DNA of 64,000 nucleotides, taken from Glycomyces algeriensis. GTDB taxonomy: Bacteria > Actinomycetota > Actinomycetes > Mycobacteriales > Micromonosporaceae. Position numbers and translations under genes: made by a program. The stretch's first letter is position 1, and every line of letters begins with the position of its first letter. The notes beneath the pieces are model-generated. The model was given only the letters and a program-made list of their open reading frames with translations, was not told the DNA's origin and did no database searches. Location: assembly GCF_027622855.1 (NCBI RefSeq), contig NZ_JAPZVR010000002.1, forward strand, positions 229,035 to 293,034. Direction: 5' to 3'. This document shows, piece after piece, positions 46,084-54,627 of the stretch.

Positions 46084-46563
46084 TCAGGCGGGTGCTTCCG
46101 GCGGTTGGTTGCGGGCGTTGATGGCGTCGATGACGGTGTGGGCGGTCCGGACGAACGTCTCGGCCTGCTCGTGCGAGAGGTCCCTCGTGGAGGCCTCCTC
46201 CAGCTCCCGCCACATCGCCGCGATGGGCTCGCGCATGGCGCGCCCCTGCCCGGTGAGGTGGACGACCATGACGCGCCGGTCGTGCTCGGCCGGTTCGCGG
46301 ACGAGCAGCCCCGCGTCCTGCATGCGCCGCAGCGACTTCGAGACGGTGGAGTGGTCGAGGCCGACGGCGTCGAGGAGCTCGGACTGGGTCTGGCCGTCCC
46401 GGTCGAGCAGGTGCATCAGCAGGAGCTCCTGCCCCGGGTGCAGGCCCAACGCACGGAGCATGGCGGCGGCTCGTCCGCGGTGGGCGCGGGCCAGTTCGAA
46501 GATCGCGTAGCTCAGCGGACCCTCGCCTGCTGTGGACGGGACGCGCGGTGCGGGATCGGACAT
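46084..46563 (-). CDS. MarR-family transcriptional regulator
   Basis: 159 residues from ATG 46563 with AAAGGA 6 bases upstream. Winged helix: QELLLMHLLDRDGQTQSELLDAVG, recognition helix HSTVSKSLRRMQDAGLLVRE, wing with DRRVMVVHLTGQG. The long dimer helices are at both ends. It may control its downstream neighbour or the quinone oxidoreductase upstream; the site at 47598-47639 is one candidate operator. Confidence 0.9.
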   Translation of the reverse strand: MSDPAPRVPSTAGEGPLSYAIFELARAHRGRAAAMLRALGLHPGQELLLMHLLDRDGQTQSELLDAVGLDHSTVSKSLRRMQDAGLLVREPAEHDRRVMVVHLTGQGRAMREPIAAMWRELEEASTRDLSHEQAETFVRTAHTVIDAINARNQPPEAPA

Positions 46564-46662
46564 GGTGTTCCTTTGGCGGTGTAGGCGGCACGGCCGGTGG
46601 ACGCGGCCGCTCCGACAGCGTAGAAGGCGGCCGGACCGGGCGCGCTCACTCCACAACAGGGC

Positions 46663-47568
46663 CTACTCGACGGTGAGGACGAGCTTGCCGCGGACGTGCC
46701 CGGCGTCGCTGATCCGCTGGGCTTCGGCCGCCTTGCCGAGCGGGTAGGCGGTGGCGGTCGTGACGAGCCCGCCGTTCGCGGCGTCCTCGGCGAGGGCGGC
46801 GAGGCGGGCGGCCGACTGCTCCTGGGCGCCTGAGGCGAAGACGATGCCGAGCTCGCGGGCGCGGAAGTCGGCGATGGTGACGATGCGCTCGGTGCCGCCG
46901 CGGAGCGCGATGGAGTCCTCCAGGGCCCCCTTGCCGGCCAGGTCGAACACCGCGTCCACGCCCTCCGGCGCGAGTGCCCGGACCCGTTCGACCAGGCCCT
47001 CGCCGTAGACCGTCGGGATCGCGCCGAGCGAGGCCAGGTAGTCCTGGTTCCCCGGGCCGGCGGTGGCGATGACGCGCGCGCCGCGCGCCACGGCGAGTTG
47101 GACGGCGATGGTGCCGACCCCTCCGGCCGCGCCGTGCATGAGCACGGTCTCGCCCTCGGTGACGCCCAGCAGGTTCAGGACCCGCTCGGCCGTCTCGCTC
47201 GCGACGGGCAGCGCCGCCGCGTTTTCCCAGCCGAGCCCGGCGGGCTTGCGGGCCACGGTGGTGGCCAGCGCGTACTCGGCGTAGGCGCCGGTGTCGGACC
47301 AGCCCAGCACCTCGTCGCCCACCTGCACGTCGCTCACGCCGTCGCCGACGGCGTCGACGACACCGGCGAGCTCGCCGCCCGGGATCGCGGGCAGCGGCGT
47401 CGGGCGGACGGCCTCCATCGCCCCGGAGCGGATCTTGCCGTCGATCGCGTTGAGGCCGGCGGCCTTGACGCGGATGCGGACCTGGCCGGAACCGGGGACG
47501 GGGACTTCGACGTCGGTCTCGTGCAGGACCTCGGTGCCGCCGAAGCGGTCGAACTGGATGGCCTTCAT
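46663..47568 (-). CDS. zinc-free NADP-dependent quinone oxidoreductase (MDR family)
   Basis: 301 residues. GroES-like N domain (MKAIQFDRFGGTEVLHETDV, AAGLNAIDGKIRSG, GGELAGVVDAVGDGV) and a Rossmann domain with AAGGVGTIAVQLA. No structural or catalytic zinc cysteines, as in QOR/zeta-crystallin-like enzymes. It probably detoxifies quinones or enones. Single gene followed by the MarR gene; the paired sites 47598-47639 lie 30-70 bp upstream. Confidence 0.9.
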   Translation of the reverse strand: MKAIQFDRFGGTEVLHETDVEVPVPGSGQVRIRVKAAGLNAIDGKIRSGAMEAVRPTPLPAIPGGELAGVVDAVGDGVSDVQVGDEVLGWSDTGAYAEYALATTVARKPAGLGWENAAALPVASETAERVLNLLGVTEGETVLMHGAAGGVGTIAVQLAVARGARVIATAGPGNQDYLASLGAIPTVYGEGLVERVRALAPEGVDAVFDLAGKGALEDSIALRGGTERIVTIADFRARELGIVFASGAQEQSAARLAALAEDAANGGLVTTATAYPLGKAAEAQRISDAGHVRGKLVLTVE

Positions 47569-47597
47569 GACTCCTCCTAGATCGCCACCCGATTAGG

Positions 47598-47639
47598 TGG
47601 CTAGACACATAACTGTAGCGAGAAATGTGTGGCTAGCCA
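47598..47639 (-). promoter_or_regulatory. paired operator-like sites before the quinone oxidoreductase
   Basis: Two copies of TGGCTAGnCA: TGGCTAGACA (47598-47607) and the perfect palindrome TGGCTAGCCA (47630-47639), 32 bases apart, about three helical turns. Inverted ACACAT/ATGTGT lies between them. It looks like a site for a dimeric regulator such as the nearby MarR protein, but the link is inferred. Confidence 0.45.
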
Positions 47640-47695
47640 AGTAAATTATTGATACATCATGCAGATCGTGACCCGGAACACCGCCGGGAATGCGG

Positions 47696-47731
47696 AAGGG
47701 CCGCCGACGCCGATGCGCGTCGGCGGCCCTT
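47696..47731 (-). terminator. terminator after the VOC gene
   Basis: A perfect 15-bp stem, AAGGGCCGCCGACGC with GCGTCGGCGGCCCTT, around a 6-nt loop, 23 bases after the VOC stop on the minus strand. Confidence 0.9.
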
Positions 47732-47754
47732 GCGGGTCCGCAATGCGTAGTGGT

Positions 47755-48192
47755 TCAGCCGAGCTCCTCGACCAGGCCGACGATGACGCCGGCGGGGCCG
47801 CGGACGTAGGCGTAGCGGAGGATGTCCTCGTACTGCGCCACCTCGCCGACGAGTTCGGCGCCGTGGGGCCGCAGCCGGGCGAAGGCGTCGTCGACGTTGT
47901 CGATGACGAACGTGAGGCGCGGGATGCCCGGCGTGCTCACCGGTTCCCAGGGCGCCGGGCTCACGGCCTTCGGGTGGTGGATCGTCGAGAGCTCGACCTG
48001 GCCGTGGCCGTCCGGGGTCCGCAGCATCGCGATGTCGGCCCTCAGGCCCTCCAGCGCGGTGAGCTTGTCCGCCCACTCGCCGCCCACGGGCGCCTGGCCG
48101 ACCAGTTCCATGCCGAGCGCGACGAAGAACTCGATCGCGGCGGGAAGGTCCTCGACGACGATGCCGACGTGGTCCATGCGCTTCAGTGTCAT
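47755..48192 (-). CDS. VOC-family protein (methylmalonyl-CoA epimerase-like)
   Basis: 145 residues. KRMDHVGIVVEDLPAAIEFFVALGMELV, the long RADIAMLRTPDGHGQVELS and the C-terminal RLTFVIDNVDDAFARLRPHGAEL, then YVRGPAGVIVGLVEEL, match glyoxalase/MCE-like VOC proteins with a metal Glu at the end. It starts 9 bases after the cysteine-dioxygenase-like gene, so the two form an operon. Substrate unknown. Confidence 0.83.
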   Translation of the reverse strand: MTLKRMDHVGIVVEDLPAAIEFFVALGMELVGQAPVGGEWADKLTALEGLRADIAMLRTPDGHGQVELSTIHHPKAVSPAPWEPVSTPGIPRLTFVIDNVDDAFARLRPHGAELVGEVAQYEDILRYAYVRGPAGVIVGLVEELG

Positions 48193-48201
48193 GGGAAAGG
48201 C

Positions 48202-48729
48202 TCACTTCTCCGCGTGCGCGGGCTCGTAGTAGCGGCGGGCGCTGCTGCCCACCCTAGTGAGGTCGGTGCCGTAGATGTGGAGCGAGATCGCGGTCTCGGT
48301 GCCGGTGTTGACGATCCGGTGGATGTCGCCGGGCGGGGCGAAGCCGTTGACCTCGCCGGGCCGGTTGTCGCCCGCGCCGATCCGGTTGAGGTGCTCGTCG
48401 AAGAGCTCCTCGTGCTCGACGCCTTGGAGGACGCCGACGACGCACCAGGTGATGTGGTCGTGGATCCGCGTGGTCTGGCCCGGCCGCCAGATCACGGCGG
48501 TCACGGAGAAGCTGCCGTCGGGCTCGGCGTGCAGGACGTGCCCGGTGGGTCCGTCCGGGTCGCCGAGGCGCTGCTCGGGGGTGAGGAGTTCGGGGCCGGG
48601 CAGGACCGGGCGGAGCCCGTCGGCGACCGCGCGGGCGGCCTCGTCCCAGTCGGCGGCGTTGCGGAGCGCGGCGCGGACCGCGGTGGTGACATCGGTCAGT
48701 GCGGGTGTCGCGGTGATGATGGCTGTCAT
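48202..48729 (-). CDS. cysteine-dioxygenase-family cupin protein
   Basis: 175 residues. Cupin fold of the CDO type: SVTAVIWRPGQTTRIHDHITWCVVGVLQG gives the two His of the iron site (HDH), and PPGDIHRIVNTGTETAISLHIYG gives the third. Thiol dioxygenases of this group act on cysteine or 3-mercaptopropionate. Divergent from the LysR gene with 74 bp between starts, so probably its target. Confidence 0.82.
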   Translation of the reverse strand: MTAIITATPALTDVTTAVRAALRNAADWDEAARAVADGLRPVLPGPELLTPEQRLGDPDGPTGHVLHAEPDGSFSVTAVIWRPGQTTRIHDHITWCVVGVLQGVEHEELFDEHLNRIGAGDNRPGEVNGFAPPGDIHRIVNTGTETAISLHIYGTDLTRVGSSARRYYEPAHAEK

Positions 48730-48803
48730 GGTTTCAGCCTCCTACGGATCGATCCATCAGTCCAATGCCAGATCACGTGGAAACCTATAGATACCATTGA
48801 TAC

Positions 48804-49667
48804 ATGCTCGATCTGGTGCGGCTCCGGGTCCTCGCGGCGGTCGCCGCGCACGGCTCGGTCACCAAGGCCGCCAAGCACCTCCACTACGCGCAGCCGTCGG
48901 TGAGCCACCACCTCGCCCGACTCGAGGCCGAGACCGGCGCCCGGCTGGTGCAGCGCGTCGGCCGCGGCATCCGGCTCACCCCTGAGGGCGAGCTGCTGGC
49001 GCGCCGCGCCGCCGAGATCATCGGCCGCGTCGATGCGGCCGAGGCCGAGCTCGAGGCCATGGTGGGCCTGCGGACCGGCCGGGTGCGGGTGGCCGGGTTC
49101 CAGTCGGCGCTGAGCACGCTCGTGCCGGAGGCCGCGGCGGCGCTGCGCCGGGACCATCCGGGCATCCAGCTGCAGCTGGTCGACGCCCATCCTGTGGCGG
49201 CGATGGAGATGCTGCGCACCGGCGAGGTCGATGCGGCCGTGGTGTTCCGGTACGAGGAGGACCTGCCCGGCGACATCCGCGGCGTGCACCTCTTCGACGA
49301 CCCGATGTACCTGCTCAGCGCGCGGGCGGGCGACACGCTGCTCGACCACCGCCGTTCGGCGTGGATCGGCGGGTGCGTGCGCTGCCGCCAGGAGCTCCTC
49401 GAGCTGTGCGAGGCGGCCGGGTTCACCCCCGAGATCGCCTACACCAGTGACGAGATCATCGTCCAGCAGGCGCTGGTCGCGACCGGCCTCGGCGTGACCA
49501 CGGCCCCGGGCCTGGCCCTGCGGACCCACCGCCGGGACGACATCGAGGCGACCGAGATCGACCGCTCCCGCCGGATCCACCTCGTCACCTACGGCGAACC
49601 ACCCGACCCGCCGGCGACCACGGCGTTCATCGCGGCGCTGCACGTCGCCGCGGAGCAGTACGCCTGA
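48804..49667 (+). CDS. LysR-family transcriptional regulator
   Basis: 287 residues. Winged helix at the N-terminus (LVRLRVLAAVAAHGSVTKAAKHLHYAQPSVSHHLARLEAE, split by its turn), followed by the effector domain (GRVRVAGFQSALSTLVP to AAPGLAL). Divergent from the thiol-dioxygenase and VOC operon, with a dyad-bearing spacer, the classical LysR arrangement. It likely activates that operon in response to a thiol or aromatic-like ligand; the effector is unknown. Confidence 0.92.
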   Translation: MLDLVRLRVLAAVAAHGSVTKAAKHLHYAQPSVSHHLARLEAETGARLVQRVGRGIRLTPEGELLARRAAEIIGRVDAAEAELEAMVGLRTGRVRVAGFQSALSTLVPEAAAALRRDHPGIQLQLVDAHPVAAMEMLRTGEVDAAVVFRYEEDLPGDIRGVHLFDDPMYLLSARAGDTLLDHRRSAWIGGCVRCRQELLELCEAAGFTPEIAYTSDEIIVQQALVATGLGVTTAPGLALRTHRRDDIEATEIDRSRRIHLVTYGEPPDPPATTAFIAALHVAAEQYA

Positions 49668-49676
49668 ACGTGCCGG

Positions 49677-49700
49677 AGCGCCGGGCCACGGCCCGGCGCT
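49677..49700. terminator. bidirectional terminator
   Basis: An 11-bp stem, AGCGCCGGGCC with GGCCCGGCGCT, separated by two bases, between the convergent LysR and luciferase-like genes. Confidence 0.85.
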
Positions 49701-49710
49701 TCGCTTCGTT

Positions 49711-50700
49711 CTAGTGGCGGCCCATGGCCTTCGCGGTGAGCTCGACCGAGCGGATGCGGTCGGGGACCTCCTGGGCGTGGTGGGCGGTGATGAGCTCGTC
49801 GGCGCGCACGGACTGGGCGAACGCCTCGAGGTAGGTGCGCACGTCCTCAGGGGAGCCGGTGGCGGTGTACTTGGTCATCGACGCGAGCTGCTGCCCGCCC
49901 GCGGAGGCGAGGAACGCGTCCACCTCGGCGTCGCTGAACTCCTGGCCGCCCTGGCCGCGCTTGATGAACGCGCGGGTCCGGTTGCGGTAGGAGATCTCGC
50001 GCTGGGCCTCGGCCTCGGCGCGGTCCTCGGCGGCGAAGACGTTCACGCCGGCGATCACGTACGGCCGCTCGAGCTGGTCCGAGGGCTGGAACTCCTCGCG
50101 GTAGGCGGCGACCGCCTCGAACAGCGCGTCCGGCGCGAAGTGGGAGGCGAACGCGTACGGCAGGCCGAGCTGCGCGGCGAGCTGCGCGCCGAAGAGCGAG
50201 GAGCCCAGGAGGTACAGGGGCACTTCGGTGTCCGGGACGGGCACGGACTGCACCCCAGGCACCCGCGACTGCCCGCTCAGGTAGCCCTGGAGTTCGAGCA
50301 CGTCCTGCGGGAACGTGTCCGCGGAGGTCGCGTCGCGGCGGATGGCGCGCATGGTCTGGCGGTCGGTGCCGGGCGCGCGGCCCAGGCCGAGGTCGATGCG
50401 GCCGGGGAAGAGGGTCGCGAGGGTGCCGAACTGCTCGGCGATGACCAGCGGGGAGTGGTTGGGCAGCATGATGCCGCCGGCGCCGAGGCGGATGGAGTCG
50501 GTGTGCTCGGCGACGTGGCCGATGACGACGCTCGTGGCGCTGGAGGCGATGGTCGGCATGTTGTGGTGCTCGGCGTACCAGACCCGCCGGTAGCCGCTGC
50601 GTTCGGCGGCGCGGGCGAGTTCGACGCTCGCCGCGAGGCTTTCGCGCGCGGAGCGTCCCGGCGCGATCGGCGCCAGGTCGAGGATCGACAGTGCGGGCAT
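49711..50700 (-). CDS. LLM-class flavin-dependent oxidoreductase
   Basis: 329 residues. Bacterial-luciferase-like TIM barrel: [65 protein letters not shown]. The MsnO8/YhbW-type signature in the first 110 residues is complete. FMN-dependent monooxygenase of unknown substrate. It starts 15 bases after the ArsR-type gene, in one operon. Confidence 0.9.
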   Translation of the reverse strand: MPALSILDLAPIAPGRSARESLAASVELARAAERSGYRRVWYAEHHNMPTIASSATSVVIGHVAEHTDSIRLGAGGIMLPNHSPLVIAEQFGTLATLFPGRIDLGLGRAPGTDRQTMRAIRRDATSADTFPQDVLELQGYLSGQSRVPGVQSVPVPDTEVPLYLLGSSLFGAQLAAQLGLPYAFASHFAPDALFEAVAAYREEFQPSDQLERPYVIAGVNVFAAEDRAEAEAQREISYRNRTRAFIKRGQGGQEFSDAEVDAFLASAGGQQLASMTKYTATGSPEDVRTYLEAFAQSVRADELITAHHAQEVPDRIRSVELTAKAMGRH

Positions 50701-50715
50701 GGTCGGGGGCCTTTC

Positions 50716-51003
50716 TCAGAGCGTGTGGTGGAGGTCTTCGGCGAACGCGCGGATGCGCGCCTCGTCGCGGCGGTAGTAGATCCACTGGCCGCGCCTGGTG
50801 GCCTGGAGGAACCCGGCCCGCTGGAGGACCGCGAGGTGCGCGGAGACGGTGGAGGCGGAGGCGCCGGTCTTCTGCTGGATCAGGCCCGCGCAGACGCCCA
50901 GCTCCGCCGTGTCCCCGCACGGGAAGTGGGCTTCGGGGTCCTTGAGCCAGTTGAGGATGCGCAGGCGCGTCTCGTTGGAGAGGGCCTTGCACTCGTCGAT
51001 CAC
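50716..51003 (-). CDS. ArsR-family transcriptional regulator
   Basis: 95 residues from GTG 51003 (AGGGGG 6 bases upstream); the much longer frame upstream is a shadow of the FAD-Rieske gene. Winged helix CKALSNETRLRILNWL, recognition helix SASTVSAHLAVLQRAGFL, wing RRGQWIYYRRDEA. Cys at FPCGDTAELGVCAGL could sense metal or thiol stress. It heads the operon with the luciferase-like oxidoreductase and probably represses it through the palindrome at 51021-51038. Confidence 0.9.
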   Translation of the reverse strand: MIDECKALSNETRLRILNWLKDPEAHFPCGDTAELGVCAGLIQQKTGASASTVSAHLAVLQRAGFLQATRRGQWIYYRRDEARIRAFAEDLHHTL

Positions 51004-51020
51004 GTTCGCCCCCTTCGCTA

Positions 51021-51038
51021 TTTCGCTAATTAACGAAA
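51021..51038 (-). promoter_or_regulatory. ArsR operator candidate
   Basis: An 18-bp dyad TTTCGCTAATTAACGAAA with one off-symmetry pair, beginning 18 bases upstream of the ArsR start. It fits a self-regulating ArsR/SmtB site. Confidence 0.7.
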
Positions 51039-51083
51039 CATACCTCGGCGGCGGGCCGGCGGCATCATGAGGCCGGTCACGGG

Positions 51084-52616
51084 TCAGTGGTGCGGGTGCG
51101 CCTCCAGCGGCGCGGCCGCCGGGCCCTGGAGGACGGCGCCGCTGGTGGCGAAGCGCGAGCCGTGGCACGGGCACTCCCAGTTGCGCTCGGCGTCGTTGAA
51201 GCCGACGACGCAGCCGAGGTGGGTGCACGTGGCCGACAGGGTGTGCAGGCCGCCGTCCTCGTCCCGGTAGACGGCCCGGAGCGCGCCCTCGATGCGCATC
51301 ACCGCGCCCTGGCCGGGCGCGAGATCCTCGGGCTCGGACGGGGCGGCGTGCGGCAGGCGGTCGCCGATGAAGTGCTTCACGACCTTCGACTGGGCCGCGG
51401 CGAGCTTGCCGCCCTCGCGCAGCAGGTGGAAGCGCCCGGGGCCGAACAGCCCGGCCCACCGCGGCGGCTCGCCCGCCATCGTCTCGGCGATGGTGCGCGC
51501 GGCCGCGACGCCGTTGCTCATCCCCCAGCCGCCGAAGCCGCAGGCGACGTACACGCCGTCCTCTCCTGAGACTTCGCCGACGAACGGGACCCGGTCGGTG
51601 GTCGTGTAGTCCTGTGCGGCCCAGCGGTATTCGACCGACTCGAGCCCGAACCGGTCGGTCGCCCACGCGGTCAGCCGCTCGAGCCGCTCGGCGGTGCCGG
51701 CGTCGCCGGGCGTGAACGCCTCGCCGGTGACGATGAGCAGGCGCCGCCCGTCGCCGTACGGGGCGGTGCGCACCGAGCGGGTGGCGTGCTCGGTCGTGAG
51801 GTACATGCCGCCGGGGTCCGCCGCCTCGGGGATCGCCCCGGCGACCACCAGTTCGCGGCGGGGTGTGAGCCGCGCGAAGAGCTTGACGCGGTCGATCACC
51901 GGGAACTGGGTGGCGATCACGACCTGCTCGCAGCGGACCTCGCCGCCGCCCGCGAGCGCGAGGACGTGCCCGCCGTCCCTGGACTTCGAGTCGTCGAGGC
52001 CGGTCACGCGCGACTGCTCGAAGATCCTGCCGCCCTGCGCGGTCAGATCCGCGGCCAGCGCGAGGAGGAAGCGGCGCGGGTGGAACTGGGCCTGGTCCTC
52101 GACCCGGACGGCGCCCGCGACGGGGTACGGGAGGCCGGTCTCGGTCGTGAACGAAGCGGGAAGGCCCGCTTCGCGGGCGGCGTCGGCCTCATCGCGCAGC
52201 GCCGCGACGCCGTCCTCGGTCTCGGTGTAGACGTAGGAGGGTGCGCGCTCGAGGTCGCAGTCGATCCCGAGTTCGGCGGCGATCTCGGCGACGCGGGTGA
52301 TGGCGCTGGTCTGCGCCTCCGCGTAGTCGCGGGCGGCCGCGCTGCCGAAGCCGTCCCGCAGGTGCGCGTAGACGGCGGCGTGCTGCGCGCTGAGTTTGGC
52401 CGTGGTGTTGCCGGTGACGGCGGCGGCGATCCGGTCGGCCTCCAGCACCGTGACCGAGCGGCCCGCGCGGGCCAGCTCCCAGGCCGTGCACAGTCCCGCT
52501 ATGCCGCCGCCGACGACGGCGACGTCCGTGGTCACCGGGCCTTCGGCGGCCGGGTAGGTCGTGGCCTCGGTGGAGGCGATCCAGTAGGACTCGGGCAGGA
52601 CCAGCGGCGACTTCAT
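51084..52616 (-). CDS. FAD-dependent oxidoreductase fused to a C-terminal Rieske domain
   Basis: 510 residues. DAO-type FAD domain (VAVVGGGIAGLCTAWEL near residue 35, VYVACGFGGWGMSNGVA), then a Rieske [2Fe-2S] domain with C464-x-H466 and C482-P-C-H485 (CTHLGC, CPCHGSRF). The fusion is known in bacteria but its substrate is not; amine or betaine-like compounds are typical. The start follows a GC hairpin so closely that there is no clear ribosome site. It is read after the GyrI-like gene and may be co-transcribed. Confidence 0.9.
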   Translation of the reverse strand: MKSPLVLPESYWIASTEATTYPAAEGPVTTDVAVVGGGIAGLCTAWELARAGRSVTVLEADRIAAAVTGNTTAKLSAQHAAVYAHLRDGFGSAAARDYAEAQTSAITRVAEIAAELGIDCDLERAPSYVYTETEDGVAALRDEADAAREAGLPASFTTETGLPYPVAGAVRVEDQAQFHPRRFLLALAADLTAQGGRIFEQSRVTGLDDSKSRDGGHVLALAGGGEVRCEQVVIATQFPVIDRVKLFARLTPRRELVVAGAIPEAADPGGMYLTTEHATRSVRTAPYGDGRRLLIVTGEAFTPGDAGTAERLERLTAWATDRFGLESVEYRWAAQDYTTTDRVPFVGEVSGEDGVYVACGFGGWGMSNGVAAARTIAETMAGEPPRWAGLFGPGRFHLLREGGKLAAAQSKVVKHFIGDRLPHAAPSEPEDLAPGQGAVMRIEGALRAVYRDEDGGLHTLSATCTHLGCVVGFNDAERNWECPCHGSRFATSGAVLQGPAAAPLEAHPHH

Positions 52617-52639
52617 GCCCCCGGGGGTACCCCGGGGGC
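52617..52639 (-). terminator. GC hairpin between the GyrI-like and FAD-Rieske genes
   Basis: A near-palindrome GCCCCCGGGG..CCCCGGGGGC centred on GTAC, directly touching the FAD-Rieske ATG and 7 bases after the GyrI stop. It could end transcription partly or hide the ribosome site. Confidence 0.6.
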
Positions 52640-52645
52640 CGCGGC

Positions 52646-53266
52646 TCACTCCACGGGCTTGACGGGCTGGCGCAGGATGGTCCTGAGCTTGGCGGGCGCG
52701 GTGCGGCGGGCGTCGCTGAGGTAGATCTCGTGGTGGTCGCCGTTGAAGGTGAGCTTGTTGTGCGGCAGGTAGTGGTCGTGCAGGCGCTGCAGGACGGGTG
52801 TCTCGGACTCGTACGAGCCGAGGTGCAGGGTCTGGACGCAGAGGCCTTCGGTGAAGGCGACCAGGCGCAGCTGCTCGAAGGCCGGGTTCGGGTGCTTCGC
52901 GGCGGCCTCGCCCGCGGCGGCCACGACCATCTCCTGGGTGATCCACTCGGGCTGGCCGATCATCATGGTCCACTCCCAGGCGCTCTTCTCGCGGGTGAGG
53001 AACACGGCCGGGTCGTCGGCCCGCCAGAGCCCTTCCATGGGGGCGACCACGAAGTCGCGGCCGAGGGTCCGCTTGCTGGCGAACTTCAGCGTGTACGCCG
53101 TGCCGTAGAGGGCCGCGACGGCGTCCGCGTAGGCGGCGCCGGTGTTCGGGTCGCCCTTGCCGTCGACCGCGAGGTACCGGAACTCGGGCACCTCGACGAC
53201 GGCGAACGCGCCCTTCGGGGGCGAGTACAGCTGCTTGTGGGCCTTCTTGACGTCGTACTTCTCCAT
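52646..53266 (-). CDS. GyrI-like small-molecule-binding domain protein
   Basis: 206 residues. It starts EKYDVKKAHKQLYSPPKGAF, with VVEVPEFRYLAVDGKGDPN and a C-terminal GLCVQTLHLGSYESETPVL and YLSDARRTAPAKLRTILR. This is the GyrI-like/SBP-type fold of the YjiK/DUF group used to bind drugs or metabolites, here without a DNA-binding part. Single-domain cytosolic protein. Function unknown. Confidence 0.85.
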   Translation of the reverse strand: MEKYDVKKAHKQLYSPPKGAFAVVEVPEFRYLAVDGKGDPNTGAAYADAVAALYGTAYTLKFASKRTLGRDFVVAPMEGLWRADDPAVFLTREKSAWEWTMMIGQPEWITQEMVVAAAGEAAAKHPNPAFEQLRLVAFTEGLCVQTLHLGSYESETPVLQRLHDHYLPHNKLTFNGDHHEIYLSDARRTAPAKLRTILRQPVKPVE

Positions 53267-53305
53267 GCCCGCAGTCTCCCATCCGGCTCCGACACGCGGG
53301 CGGGG

Positions 53306-54544
53306 TCAGATGGCCGTGGGGACCCGGGTGGTCACGAGCCCGACGTCGCCGAGGAAGCGCTCCAACGCGATGGTCGCGATGCCCGTGGCGACGGAGTTGC
53401 CGCGCACGGTGGAGACCTCGATCGCGAGGTCGGAGGCGGAGTCGCCGGGGGCCTCCTCGAGCACGCGGCGGCGCACGGCCGGCACGAGGTGGTCGCCGAG
53501 GGCCCAGGCGGTCCAGCCGGTGAGGGTGATCATCTCGGGGTTGACGATCGCGCAGAGGTCGGCGATCGCGGAGCCGAGGTACCGGGCGGTGAGTTCGAGG
53601 GTCTCGGTGAGCGCCGGGTGCGCCGGGGCTTCGAGCGCGGCGGCGAAGGCGCCGATGAACTCGCGCTGCATCGGGACGGCGGCGAGCGGGTGGTCCGGGG
53701 CGATCGCCGCGAGGGTCTGCTGGATGCCCGCCGCGCCCACATAGGCCTCGACGCATCCTGAACGGCCGCAGCGGCACCGGCGGCCGTCGAGGGCGAGGAG
53801 GCTGTGGCCCCACTCCCCCGCGCCGTTCTGCGCGCCGCGCAGGATCGTGCCTTCGAGGACGATCCCGGCGCCGACGCCGGTGCCGAGGTTGACGGTGATC
53901 ATGCTCTTGTGGCGCCGGCCCTCGCCGAACCAGAGCTCGGCGGTGGCGATCGCCTTGAGCGGGTTGTCGACGACCATGGGCAGGCCGATGCGCTCGCGCA
54001 GCAGGTCGACGTGGAGCCAGGGCGCGTTCGGGACGACGACGGCGACCTCGGCCCGGCGCTGCATGCCGCCGGGGAGCGAGATGCCGACGCCGAGCACGTC
54101 GTCGCGGGTGGCGGGGGCGCCTTCGAGCGTGCTCTGCTCGAGGGCGAGGTCCAGGGCGCTCACGATGGCGTCGGCGACGTAGTCGTGCTCGTCCTCGCGC
54201 TCGTCGGTGGCGACCTCGGCGGAGGCGAGTTCGTCGAGCGCGGAGTCGAACACGGTCGCGCGCACATAGGTCTCGGCGACGTCGACGCCCACGATCCGGC
54301 CGCGGCTTCCGTTGAGCCGCAATCTGGTCGTGGGCCGCCCGATGCGTCCGCCGGTGCGGCGGGCCTCGGTGACGATGCCGCCTTCGAGCAGGTCGCTGAC
54401 CACCGTGGCCACCGTCGCGTTGCTCAGGCCGGTCGAGGCGGCGAGGTCGCCCCGGCTCGCCTCGCCCGCCGCCAGCAGCGCGTGCAGCACGTCGAGCCGC
54501 GACTCGCTGCGGATGTCGCGCGAGGTGCGCCTGGTGACGGCCAT
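53306..54544 (-). CDS. ROK-family transcriptional regulator
   Basis: 412 residues, ATG 54544 with AGGAGA 6 bases upstream. N-terminal winged helix (LHALLAAGEASRGDLAASTG, LSNATVATVVSDLLEGG), then the ROK domain (VNLGTGVGAGIV, GAGEWGHSLLALDG, and zinc-binding CRCGRSGCVE). The catalytic Asp of ROK sugar kinases is replaced: VDNPLKA in place of DND. This fits a sugar-sensing repressor. Last gene of the sugar locus, behind a strong hairpin. Confidence 0.92.
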   Translation of the reverse strand: MAVTRRTSRDIRSESRLDVLHALLAAGEASRGDLAASTGLSNATVATVVSDLLEGGIVTEARRTGGRIGRPTTRLRLNGSRGRIVGVDVAETYVRATVFDSALDELASAEVATDEREDEHDYVADAIVSALDLALEQSTLEGAPATRDDVLGVGISLPGGMQRRAEVAVVVPNAPWLHVDLLRERIGLPMVVDNPLKAIATAELWFGEGRRHKSMITVNLGTGVGAGIVLEGTILRGAQNGAGEWGHSLLALDGRRCRCGRSGCVEAYVGAAGIQQTLAAIAPDHPLAAVPMQREFIGAFAAALEAPAHPALTETLELTARYLGSAIADLCAIVNPEMITLTGWTAWALGDHLVPAVRRRVLEEAPGDSASDLAIEVSTVRGNSVATGIATIALERFLGDVGLVTTRVPTAI

Positions 54545-54566
54545 GTGGATCTCCTGTGCAGCTACT

Positions 54567-54621
54567 GGGGTGCCCGGTGGTCCCGGCCGGGTGCGGGCCG
54601 GTCGGGACCACCGGACGCCCC
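54567..54621 (-). terminator. terminator between the beta-galactosidase and ROK genes
   Basis: A stem CCGGTGGTCCCG with CGGGACCACCGG, extended outward by GGGG/CCCC with a mismatch, after the GH35 stop. It probably separates the operon from the ROK gene, which then needs its own promoter or read-through. Confidence 0.8.
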
Positions 54622-54627
54622 CTGAGG

